Assembly (NCBI GenBank): GCA_013288885.1
Contig: JABDBA010000004.1
Coordinates: 58,600 to 122,599, forward strand
DNA length: 64,000 nucleotides
Origin: Gammaproteobacteria bacterium
Lineage (GTDB): Bacteria; Pseudomonadota; Gammaproteobacteria; JABDBA01
Direction of reading: 5' to 3'
Of the stretch, positions 17,099 to 25,146 are shown piece by piece (the stretch's first letter is position 1; every line of letters begins with the position of its first letter). The position numbers were made by a program, and so were the translations under genes. The notes beneath the pieces were generated by a model, which searched no databases, had not been told where the DNA came from, and saw only the letters and a list, made by a program, of their open reading frames with translations.

Positions 17099-17845
17099 TT
17101 ACCAGATAGGCAATCCCTTGATACGTTTTGATAGTGGGTTGTATTCAATTTTATCGACTGTGTAATACGGTGACATCAGTTTCTGAAAGTGCATATAATC
17201 AACACCATTTGAAAAAAACCCTCCCCAGATCCAACCATGATTTAAAAACGTAGTAAAAACAAAATCTCCTTCATTAATCATGCCAATATGCTGTGCATTA
17301 CGATCAAGGTATTTACTTGCGTTGGCAGGCTCTGCTTTTCCTTGTGCAATAATAGCAGGATTAAAAAATGGATTGATATCAACAGCTATTCCAAAACTAT
17401 GTGGGGATAGTTTTTTTGGAGATTGCGTATCTATTCGGCAGAAAAAAGCAGAAGTATCATCTTCAGCTTCTATGTAATTCATCATATCGACTGGGGAATT
17501 AAATTTTTTGTTTCCGACTATATTCTCAGGAAGTATCATTTTTTCTATAGGAAAATGCGCATTATATAAACGTTTAAAAATATCTACAGTTTCATTAGCT
17601 ACCTGTTTATGAACAATTAGTTCGCCTAGATGTTGTTTATTATCAAATCCCCAGTACGATAATTGCAGATAAGCTAATTGGTCGAGAGGAACTGGACATC
17701 CCGCTTCCCATGTTTTGCTAACCATTTGTTGTTTGATATTATCTGGAATAGTACTAATTTTTCCAAAAAATGGTTCGTTTGCGAAAACTGTTGGCGCAAT
17801 TAAAAAAGCGCAGATAATCAATAACCAATTGTGTTTAAATTTCAT
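17099..17845 (-). CDS. Secreted M15-family (VanY-like) peptidase
   Basis: A 248-residue exported protein with a signal peptide (residues 1-22, cleavage after FA-NE). The zinc-site pattern SPHSFGIAVDINPF (His and Asp, around residues 148-158) and the C-terminal WGGFF ... DYMHFQ (second His near 220) are the M15 D-alanyl-D-alanine carboxypeptidase / endolysin-type peptidase motifs. The protein should trim or remodel peptidoglycan cross-links in the periplasm. The gene stands alone with about 170 bases upstream to the divergent lipocalin-like gene. Confidence 0.85.
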   Translation of the reverse strand: MKFKHNWLLIICAFLIAPTVFANEPFFGKISTIPDNIKQQMVSKTWEAGCPVPLDQLAYLQLSYWGFDNKQHLGELIVHKQVANETVDIFKRLYNAHFPIEKMILPENIVGNKKFNSPVDMMNYIEAEDDTSAFFCRIDTQSPKKLSPHSFGIAVDINPFFNPAIIAQGKAEPANASKYLDRNAQHIGMINEGDFVFTTFLNHGWIWGGFFSNGVDYMHFQKLMSPYYTVDKIEYNPLSKRIKGLPIW

Positions 17846-18014
17846 ATAATACTCCCAAGTGACGCAACTTGCTTATGCATGATAATTACGTTACCATTAG
17901 TTACATTTTTTATCAAGAATTATGAATGATAATCGAGAAAAGATTGGTATGTCTGAAATGCTATGCACTAGAATGTTCTGGCTATCTACTTGAATCAAAT
18001 GAAGCGAATAAAAA

Positions 18015-19073
18015 ATGCATAAAAATCATATAAAAAAATTATTAATAGCGGTAGGGGCCTGTATGTTCTCTACCCTTTCAGTAGCCAATTTACCTTATTA
18101 TCCCATTGAGTTTCCGCGTGATGATGCGGCCCATTTCGAACATGTGCGTTATCCTGTGAGTACCATGACGGAGTGGTGGTATTACAATGGAATGTTTACA
18201 ACAAGCAATGACAGGCATTTTGGTTATTGTGTTTTTTATTTATATCAGCAGTCTGAAAAAAATGGAACTTTGCAACGCGCGCCTATGCTTTATTTTCTGC
18301 TTACAGATATTGATCAGCAAAAAGTGTATCGACTCATTAATACCAATCTGAATATTACAACACTCGACACTCAAAAACTGAATGTCGCTTTTGGCAATCA
18401 GATCACACTACAAAGAATGGATGACTCTTTTTATCATTATTTATTAAACATTAATACACAAATGGGTGATGGTACGAAGGTGCAATTGTCTTTAAAATTA
18501 ACTTCAGATGCACATCGTCAATATATGCCGAATAATGTGACGGGCTTGATCCCCATGTGGGATAACACCAATAGTTATTATTATGCGCGTACTCGTTTAA
18601 ATACTCAGGGATTCGTAGAGGTGAATGGTTCCCGCCTAGAAATTAATCCTGCTAAAAGTTTATCTTGGATGGATCATCAATGGGGAGATTTCAAGATTGG
18701 TTATGGTAATCATCCTTGGGTATGGGCGAGTATTCAACTTAATAATGGCTTAGAAATGGATATTATCGGGAAATATCATCCTTTTCAAAATAAAACCTCT
18801 GATCTTCAAGCAAACATTTTATTACCTAATGGTAAATATTATTTTACCAATCATTTGGAATATATTCCTGCAGAGAGAACTCCTGGACATAAATATCCGG
18901 AATCGTATACGTTACGTATTCCTGAACTCGATCTCAATTTAAGGTTGCAAGCGTTAGTTCATGACCAATATGCAAGTATTATTTGGGAAGGTGTTAGTTC
19001 TGCAGTGGGAACATACCAGGGAAAATCAGTATCAGGTCATGCTTATACTGAAAATACATCGATTGCTCTTTAA
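18015..19073 (+). CDS. Secreted AttH/CrtC-like lipocalin-family protein
   Basis: A 352-residue exported protein with a signal peptide (about residues 1-24). Family motifs are EWWYYNGMF near residue 53, SWMDHQWGDF near 217 and the final GHAYTEN; these fit the AttH/CrtC family (double lipocalin fold, including carotenoid 1,2-hydratase). No carotenoid genes are nearby, so hydratase activity is not implied; related secreted bacterial proteins are usually of unknown function. The stop is followed by a 650-base stretch of decayed genes. Confidence 0.88.
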   Translation: MHKNHIKKLLIAVGACMFSTLSVANLPYYPIEFPRDDAAHFEHVRYPVSTMTEWWYYNGMFTTSNDRHFGYCVFYLYQQSEKNGTLQRAPMLYFLLTDIDQQKVYRLINTNLNITTLDTQKLNVAFGNQITLQRMDDSFYHYLLNINTQMGDGTKVQLSLKLTSDAHRQYMPNNVTGLIPMWDNTNSYYYARTRLNTQGFVEVNGSRLEINPAKSLSWMDHQWGDFKIGYGNHPWVWASIQLNNGLEMDIIGKYHPFQNKTSDLQANILLPNGKYYFTNHLEYIPAERTPGHKYPESYTLRIPELDLNLRLQALVHDQYASIIWEGVSSAVGTYQGKSVSGHAYTENTSIAL

Positions 19074-19093
19074 AGGAAGGTGTGCCAATCTAC

Positions 19094-19155
19094 TGACTAA
19101 CATACGCCAAGGAAAAATACCTGGCTGATTAACAAGGATTCTAAATACGAAGACG
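19094..19155 (+). pseudogene. Decayed 5' fragment of a methyltransferase gene
   Basis: Bases 19094 onward (tgactaacatacgcca...) repeat, with a few substitutions and a one-base gap, the first ~60 bases of the methyltransferase gene at 12000 (starting one base into its ATG, here CTG). Similarity fades after the segment matching ctaaatacga. The start codon is lost and the frame broken, so it is a remnant from an old duplication or replaced paralogue. Confidence 0.75.
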
Positions 19156-19722
19156 CAGAGGCTCCTAATTCAAACATTCAACTGTGTTTCGTCCAGCATT
19201 TTATTATCGGCGAAAAAAACCACATGGTGGTGTCATTGGAAATGCTCTCCTAGAACTGCAGACATTGTTAAATCCCAGTACTCGCAATATCATTGAAGTG
19301 AAGCAGAATGAAGTCAAAATAAAGAAAGGTGATTCTGATACTCCCAGCGAATTGATAAAGTAAAGTTATATTTTTAATATGCAGGAAAGAAGGCATATAA
19401 TCAGTTAATGTTGTGTTTCTACTTGAATCTACCTGGTACTGATCAAACCAGCGATAGATAGACCATTTTCGCACGAATCAACATGGCATCCAATATTCGA
19501 TATTTTATTTATGAAATAAATCATAAATATTAAAAATATCCTTATTCTGACATAAGTAAGTGGGTGGCCAGACACCTATATTATAGTAGACTTTAACCTG
19601 ATTGATGCGATAGATCTGGTGGTAAATGCAAATCATGCTGATTTAAACATCAATGTTGGTAATCCGAGCTATACTATTACCATAGAGTTTTTTGATTCTA
19701 GGGTAATTAAGAGGATCTGATA
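19156..19722 (+). other. Gene graveyard between the lipocalin-like and serine hydrolase genes
   Basis: No complete gene seen. Two protein-like pieces are readable on the plus strand. One runs 19184-19363 (59 codons, GTG start, with PHGGVIGNALLELQTLLNP and a TAA stop). The other is a frame ending with TGA at 19718-19720 that contains IDLVVNANHADLNINVGNP. Both look like 3' ends of vanished genes. The rest is AT-rich with nothing recognisable. Confidence 0.4.
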
Positions 19723-21549
19723 GTGTTTAATGAAGAGAAAAGTACATATAGTATTCCTTCTCATTTTAAGGAAACTTTGCAAGATCTGATGCAATGTGCC
19801 TATATTCCAGGAATATCTGCTGCTATCGTGATAGATGGCAAACTTGCGTGGAATGTCGCCATTGGAGTTGCTGATACCAAATCTAACAAACCCGTTACTG
19901 CTACTACCGTTTTTGAAGCAGCCTCTTTAAGTAAACCCGTGTTTGCTTATCTTGTTTTAAAGCTGGTATCGCAAAAGCACTTAGCTTTAGATCAACCCCT
20001 ACATGAAATTCTGCCCGACTATCCACGTTTTAATGATCATCCCCATAGTAAATTATTAACCGCGCGTTTGGTGTTGTCCCATCAAACGGGACTACCCAAT
20101 TGGTCAGCATACCCTGATGGTGAATTACAATTTAACTTTAAACCTGGTACTGATTATGGTTACTCCGGTGAAGGTTATCTTTATTTACAAAGAGTCATTG
20201 AAAAATTGACTGGAAAAGCCTTGGATACTCTAGCGCAAGAGTTAGTTTTTAAACCACTACATATGGAACATAGTAGTTTTAAACGTCCTGCCAACAGCAA
20301 AGCCCTAGCCGGTAATCATGACAGCATTATGGCTTTAAAATGTCCCACTGAAGAAATCCCAGGTCAACCTTCATTGAATGCGGCAGCCAGTTTGCATACA
20401 ACAGCCAGTGATTATGGCATTTTTATTGGTGCCTGTTTGAATGAAAAAATCGAGTTTACGTCGTTAGTATCAATGACTCAAGCTCGACAACCTCCTGTAA
20501 AACCCATTGCAAGTGCAGATTTAAAAGCAGTCGGTTGGGGTTTAGGTTGGGGGTTACAGCATACAGAACAAAGTACATTGGCATTTCATTGGGGCGACAA
20601 TTTTGGTGCTAAAAGCTTTGTGGTCGTTAATTTAGAACAGCGTTCTGCCATGGTTTATTTTGCAAATAGTGAGAATGGGTTAGCCATTACACCCACTGTG
20701 GTTGCTAGTTCTGGTATAGGAGATTTAACACCAGCACTCCGTTTTCTTTTTAATTCATGTGGCTTTCAAACTTATGATGCTCCTAATTGGCAAGCATATC
20801 GTGCCCAATGGATTGAGGATTTAAAAAAAATTCATGCCAAGCCTTTTACAGCAACAGAAGAAACATTAAAACAGTATGTGGGTGATTATGGGAAGCATCC
20901 TTTAAAAATAACCCTCAATCAGGATGAACTACAGATAGAAATAGATAATAGCATATCCAAAACTAAACTTGTTCCTTTATCGGATCATCAATTTCTTGAT
21001 GTTGATAACTTAGTTAGACTTGAATTCACGCAAAGTGGTGGCGCCATGACATTAACCAGTCACTTCTTAAATGGAAATTCAGAAACACTACTGCGTAATC
21101 CAAAACCTCAACATGTTTCCCCCGTGATAAAAGCCGAAACAAAAATTTCTGACCCTCCAGCCCGTCTTATAAATTTAGGGGGTATTATTCAACCTGCAAC
21201 TACGAATACTACTCCTCTATCGTCGCCTACTGAATTACTGCATAAAGCAATGCCTAGGCTAGGTGGGTGGGAAAACTGCGGAGAAGAAGGATTTGCATTA
21301 CACTGTCACGATCAAAATGAAGCTCATGAATTGAAAACAAAGTTAACCCAAATTTTTTTGGGAGAAATTTCTTCGAAAAATATCGCAGTTGATTTTACTG
21401 TAAAACCTTCGGGTATGATATTTTTAACGTTTAAGACGGGAAATACAGATGTAAATCAGTTAGAGCAACTATTAAAATCCCACAAAAAAGAACTTGCCCT
21501 CGTTGAAATAACTCCTAAAAGTTCAAACACATTGACACTCAAAACTTAG
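19723..21549 (+). CDS. Class C beta-lactamase-family serine hydrolase with C-terminal extension
   Basis: A 608-residue protein starting with GTG after the RBS AGAGGATC. The first ~330 residues are a beta-lactamase/D-Ala-D-Ala-peptidase-like serine hydrolase: nucleophile SLSKPV (Ser-x-x-Lys, near residue 68) and a Tyr motif DYGYSGEGY (near 145). The middle (about 380-450) is a beta-rich domain common in this family. The last ~100 residues (from GGWENCGEEGF) form an extra domain I do not recognise. No signal peptide or lipobox is visible, so a cytoplasmic esterase or peptidase role is as likely as a cell-wall one. Confidence 0.85.
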   Translation: MFNEEKSTYSIPSHFKETLQDLMQCAYIPGISAAIVIDGKLAWNVAIGVADTKSNKPVTATTVFEAASLSKPVFAYLVLKLVSQKHLALDQPLHEILPDYPRFNDHPHSKLLTARLVLSHQTGLPNWSAYPDGELQFNFKPGTDYGYSGEGYLYLQRVIEKLTGKALDTLAQELVFKPLHMEHSSFKRPANSKALAGNHDSIMALKCPTEEIPGQPSLNAAASLHTTASDYGIFIGACLNEKIEFTSLVSMTQARQPPVKPIASADLKAVGWGLGWGLQHTEQSTLAFHWGDNFGAKSFVVVNLEQRSAMVYFANSENGLAITPTVVASSGIGDLTPALRFLFNSCGFQTYDAPNWQAYRAQWIEDLKKIHAKPFTATEETLKQYVGDYGKHPLKITLNQDELQIEIDNSISKTKLVPLSDHQFLDVDNLVRLEFTQSGGAMTLTSHFLNGNSETLLRNPKPQHVSPVIKAETKISDPPARLINLGGIIQPATTNTTPLSSPTELLHKAMPRLGGWENCGEEGFALHCHDQNEAHELKTKLTQIFLGEISSKNIAVDFTVKPSGMIFLTFKTGNTDVNQLEQLLKSHKKELALVEITPKSSNTLTLKT

Positions 21550-21615
21550 TGGGAGGAAAGAAGACTACAATCAGCGAATTTTATGTAATATTTTACATGA
21601 GTCATCTGATACTCT

Positions 21616-22203
21616 CTACAGAATCTTTTTTGCAATCCACACGAGATGCTGTTCTTGGTCACTTTCACATAACAAGATTTTAAACCCACTCTTTTTCAAA
21701 TATTTTTCATAATCAGCGGGATTTAAGCTATAAAATGACAACTCCTGCCCAAGCATGTTGCTGTCGCTGGCGGCATATTCCCTATCCCCTGTAGTAAATT
21801 CTAATATGCCATCCAGTTTTAGCCAGTGTGCAAAACGAGAAATCATTCTTTGATGATCTTCTTTTGGTAAATGAAAAAGACACCACCATTCTATAACACC
21901 ATCATATTTTTCATTAATGGCAATATGACGAACATCACCATAAATCTGTTGCATATCAGGACATTTAACTTTAGCAATAGCTAATAGTTCTTTTGATGCA
22001 TCAACGCCTGTAACTTGAAGCCCCTGTTTGATAAGATAAGAGGCAATAGGAAACCCAGAACCACAACCCACATCTAAAACTTTTCTCCCATCGCCTAAAT
22101 GCCGGATAAATAAATCAATATATTTTTGTTCTGTGGCAAAAGAATCTCGCATTTCAGCAAAGCCTTTTGCAATTAAATCATATCTTTCACCTTCATTTTT
22201 CAT
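21616..22203 (-). CDS. Class I SAM-dependent methyltransferase
   Basis: A 195-residue methyltransferase with motif I VLDVGCGSGFPIASYL near residue 43, acidic residue in VTGVDAS, and YDGVIEWWCLFHLPKEDHQRM, a pattern typical of small-molecule methyltransferases of the UbiE/tellurite-resistance-like clan. It overlaps the truncated acetyltransferase frame by four bases and appears to be the last gene of a three-frame minus-strand unit with it and the kinase-like gene. Substrate unknown. Confidence 0.85.
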   Translation of the reverse strand: MKNEGERYDLIAKGFAEMRDSFATEQKYIDLFIRHLGDGRKVLDVGCGSGFPIASYLIKQGLQVTGVDASKELLAIAKVKCPDMQQIYGDVRHIAINEKYDGVIEWWCLFHLPKEDHQRMISRFAHWLKLDGILEFTTGDREYAASDSNMLGQELSFYSLNPADYEKYLKKSGFKILLCESDQEQHLVWIAKKIL

Positions 22204-22421
22204 GTGATCTCACATCTATTAATTTCGTAATGCGTTACATCAATACCATGATATTGAGACAGTTTTACAAATTTCATACCGCATTTTTCCAGTACACGTT
22301 GCGATTTTTTATTTTGAGGACGAGTCACGGCCACGAGTTTATCAACCTTTAATTGTGAGAAACCCCATTCAATCAGTGCTTTAGTGAGTGTCGTTATGTA
22401 GTTTAAATATCTATTTCTCAA
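22200..22421 (-). pseudogene. 3' fragment of a RimJ/RimL-type GNAT acetyltransferase
   Basis: A 73-codon frame matching only the C-terminal third of a GNAT acetyltransferase: ALIEWGFSQLKVDKLVAVTRPQNKKSQRVLEKCGMKF is the usual motif B region (N.x.S.rvlek.GF). The acetyl-CoA-binding motif A half is missing, and its 5' end overlaps the 3' end of the kinase-like gene by 11 bases. The parent gene was probably cut when the upstream gene arrived. It may still be translated by coupling. Confidence 0.7.
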
Positions 22422-22947
22422 TGGCCTTCAAAACTTTGTTAACATCTTCCTCAATAATTTTATTGATTTCCGAAATATGATCTGGATAACCAACAGATTC
22501 AACAATCAAGGTAGCAACTTCTTCATAAAAAGCATCTCGTTCGCGATGTTGTTTTTCCAAGAAATTTTTCATGTCACCCACCGGAAGCGCTGAGATTCGC
22601 CCATTTTTCATACGGCCAAGTTGAGTTTGGATAGAGACTTTCAAATAAACAACAAATTCAGAGGATAACAATTTTCGACAGTGTTCGCTTGATATAACAC
22701 ATTCTTCCAATAAAACGACAACATTTTCTTTTTTGATACAATGAGAAATGATGTCTGCTTGACAGCGGATAAACGCTGCTTCACCTTGCTCGCCCAGAAT
22801 ATCTCGTGTTGATCGGCCGATGTGACGCTCAATACTTGGGTTCGCATCGACGATTTGCCATTCTAATTTTTTAGCCAATGCTTCAGCAAATACAAACTTA
22901 CCTGCCCCCATATGGCCGACAATGAAAATACGTTTAGGTTTGGTCAT
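22411..22947 (-). CDS. Shikimate-kinase-like P-loop protein with altered Walker A
   Basis: A 178-residue P-loop protein of the shikimate-kinase fold. The first 35 residues (RIFIVGHMGAGK, then VDANPSIERHIG) and GEQGEAAFIRCQADII correspond to AroK's GxMGxGKS, shikimate-binding DxD and GExxFR segments. The Walker A Ser/Thr that follows the Lys is Phe here, and the lid arginines are only partly kept, so it may have another substrate or be inactive. It heads the minus-strand unit with the GNAT fragment and the methyltransferase. No other aromatic-pathway gene is nearby. Confidence 0.7.
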   Translation of the reverse strand: MTKPKRIFIVGHMGAGKFVFAEALAKKLEWQIVDANPSIERHIGRSTRDILGEQGEAAFIRCQADIISHCIKKENVVVLLEECVISSEHCRKLLSSEFVVYLKVSIQTQLGRMKNGRISALPVGDMKNFLEKQHRERDAFYEEVATLIVESVGYPDHISEINKIIEEDVNKVLKAIEK

Positions 22948-23056
22948 GTTTATATACTCCCTAGCGTAATACTTAATAGGTCAATACTGATAATAAAAAT
23001 GCACTTATGTTGACTCATGTTGCTGTTCCCCTGATCTGGCATCGAAATTGGGTTAT

Positions 23057-23347
23057 TTATTTTTCCAAGTTAAACCCCCATATTCCATCATACCCACCCT
23101 CTGCAATATCCAGAATCACAGCTTTAGCTGGATGGGTAACGGGGTCATTCAAAAATGCATTCAATGCGTCTCTATTTATAAAATCGATAGAAAATGCATG
23201 TGTAACTATGTTATCACCTTTTCCTTCATGAAGATCACATTTACCACCCATCATAATAAGAATGCCTGGCAATTTATTTTTTAATGCTGTTAATATGTAA
23301 GGAGGATATGACTTTATCCGGTCGGCAAATGCACCAACGTTTGACAT
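23057..23347 (-). CDS. Dabb-like (stress-responsive A/B barrel) small protein
   Basis: About 96 residues from ATG at 23347 (an earlier TTG is possible). The strand-helix pattern HAFSIDFINRDALNAFLNDPVTHPAKAVI followed by a closing strand is that of dimeric alpha-beta barrel proteins (Dabb/antibiotic-biosynthesis-monooxygenase clan), where a Phe-rich strand and a DPxH motif are typical. No Shine-Dalgarno is evident and its 5' flank is degenerate, so the gene may be an N-terminally damaged copy. Function unknown. Confidence 0.6.
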   Translation of the reverse strand: MSNVGAFADRIKSYPPYILTALKNKLPGILIMMGGKCDLHEGKGDNIVTHAFSIDFINRDALNAFLNDPVTHPAKAVILDIAEGGYDGIWGFNLEK

Positions 23348-23442
23348 GGACAAAATTTGGTCATTACAGATTGGCCTAGAGGCAGCGTAGGAGGGTAAAC
23401 GTTAATTTTCGTCCCCTTATGCAACGGAACCTTAATTAACGG

Positions 23443-23480
23443 ATTTAATCTTCGATAAATTTTCTTACCAGAGAAATTAT
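23443..23480. repeat. Degenerate copy of the CCGATAA/TTATCGG palindrome
   Basis: aatcttcgataaattttctta resembles the core of the intergenic palindrome at 28338-28357 (aatctccgataaattttgtta), with the right arm decayed. It lies in a gene-poor gap. Confidence 0.3.
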
Positions 23481-23508
23481 CTTAGCCTAAATGGAGATAT
23501 AAGACAGC

Positions 23509-24147
23509 TCATCCAAGACGCCGACTAAACTTGGGAGCAATGGCATAATTGAGCTGTACCAGCAAGATAAATCCGAGGCTCCAGTAGGTATTCACTAAAC
23601 AAAGTAAAGCTCCGAACGCATATAAAGATTGGGCGATAATGATGCGTTTTTTTATCGCGGTACTGATATCGTGTAGTAAAACTGTTTTAGCGTGTAAATG
23701 TTTAACTACGTAGTTCCAACTGACATAAACTAGAATACCAAGGGCCACCATATTAACCCAATAGATAGCAAATGCGATGCGGTAGGTGATAAACGTAGCT
23801 AGCAATTTAGTTGAGAATGGCATAATTAAAACCGCAAGCAGGAAAGTGATATGGATCCAGGTAAAATTCCTGTCTGCTTTGCTACAGTAATTAAACTGCG
23901 TTTGTTGCCCAACCCAGAAAATACTGAGTGTTAAGAGACTCATGGCAAACACTCCGACCTGCGGTGAAAGTCTAATCAATGCCCGCCATAAATCACTTTC
24001 ACTGTGGATACTTTCAACAGATGGCAAATGCAGGTCAAGAACCAATACTGTCATTGCCACGGCAAAAATGCCATCACTCAGACCAGCAAGCCGTTCTATG
24101 CTTTGCCCAGCAATTTCATTGTAGGCTGTACCTTTCTTTTTCTTCAT
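23509..24147 (-). CDS. TMEM175-family potassium channel-like protein (DUF1211)
   Basis: A 212-residue membrane protein with six hydrophobic helices. The first carries the family signature RLAGLSDGIFAVAMTVLVLDL (the (F/L)SD pore motif of bacterial and lysosomal TMEM175 potassium channels). Bacterial homologues with one six-helix repeat assemble as tetramers. A cytoplasmic N-terminal lysine cluster precedes helix 1. It stands as a single gene; a role in potassium homeostasis is by family only. Confidence 0.87.
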   Translation of the reverse strand: MKKKKGTAYNEIAGQSIERLAGLSDGIFAVAMTVLVLDLHLPSVESIHSESDLWRALIRLSPQVGVFAMSLLTLSIFWVGQQTQFNYCSKADRNFTWIHITFLLAVLIMPFSTKLLATFITYRIAFAIYWVNMVALGILVYVSWNYVVKHLHAKTVLLHDISTAIKKRIIIAQSLYAFGALLCLVNTYWSLGFILLVQLNYAIAPKFSRRLG

Positions 24148-24233
24148 AGTTATAGATTGTTATTATACTTGATGAATTTGCAAAAATATAATCCTTTTTT
24201 AAGGGTGTTATTTTCTTAAATATGTGTTCCCTA

Positions 24234-24995
24234 TCATCTGTGTTGAATTGAAACAAACCCCATGTCAATAGCTTTTTCAATAAGCTCCGACCGGTGCGTG
24301 GTCCCTGTTTTTTCCTTAACGCTTTCTAAATAATGCTCAACAGTTCTTGGTGATAGTTTTAGTATTCTTGCAATTTGTTTTATCGTTTTTCCTGTAACCA
24401 ATAAATAGAGGCATTCTTGTTCACGTTTTGGAAAAAACAACTTTTGTTGAAACCACTTTGGATCTAACCAATTAAAAATACCCATTTTAAACATATTTGG
24501 GAGCACGTCCATTATGGAGTGTAATGTAAAAGGAACGTCGCAGCTGAAGATACCAACAATATTATTGTCTTCATTGCGCAGTGGAAATTTTATTGAAATA
24601 ATATGGATGTGTAACCCAGCGAGATGCTCTATATGTTGCTCAGCTATTGATCCTTGTCCTTTGTTTATAACTAGCTTGGTATCCCTCATCAAATTATCAG
24701 AAGATTTTTTGGTTAATAAATAATTCGGGTATTTATCAATCAACGATTTCATTGATGTAGCTTTGCTGAGCGTTGCAAAAGTATCATTATACATTACTAA
24801 TTTGCCGTCATTCTCGTACATGCAAAAAGAAAGCCCCAGTTTAAAAAAATCATCCAGCGTTGAGTTTGTGAATATTGGACTATGATTTTTAAATTGCCCA
24901 GGTTTTTTGGTGTTGGGCTTTATAAGTCTAATGCCATCTGATTTCGGAACGACAATTAAATCTTTGCTGGTATCGATTTTACATTTCTGTCGCAT
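24234..24995 (-). CDS. LuxR-type transcriptional regulator with PAS-like sensor
   Basis: A 253-residue regulator. The C-terminal domain (about 180-245) is a GerE/LuxR helix-turn-helix: FPKREQECLYLLVTGKTIKQIARILKLSPRTVEHYLESVKEK. The N-terminal half resembles a PAS-type sensor (GLSFCMYENDGKLVMYNDTF near residue 55). This architecture of a PAS-like domain plus LuxR HTH without a receiver is common in Legionella-type genomes. It is divergent from the frameshifted large gene at 25147 and could control it. Confidence 0.85.
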   Translation of the reverse strand: MRQKCKIDTSKDLIVVPKSDGIRLIKPNTKKPGQFKNHSPIFTNSTLDDFFKLGLSFCMYENDGKLVMYNDTFATLSKATSMKSLIDKYPNYLLTKKSSDNLMRDTKLVINKGQGSIAEQHIEHLAGLHIHIISIKFPLRNEDNNIVGIFSCDVPFTLHSIMDVLPNMFKMGIFNWLDPKWFQQKLFFPKREQECLYLLVTGKTIKQIARILKLSPRTVEHYLESVKEKTGTTHRSELIEKAIDMGFVSIQHR

Positions 24996-25146
24996 ATTAA
25001 GCTTAACTCAGTTTCAGGGAAATAACTTCCAATTTAAGCAGAATAGCAAAAGCTCCCTTTGTATTCAATAGGGGGATTTGTACCCTAAAACAATTTCACT
25101 CTGGAGATTAAAGTACTTTCTCCATGTCATTGTTCGATAGGTTTTT

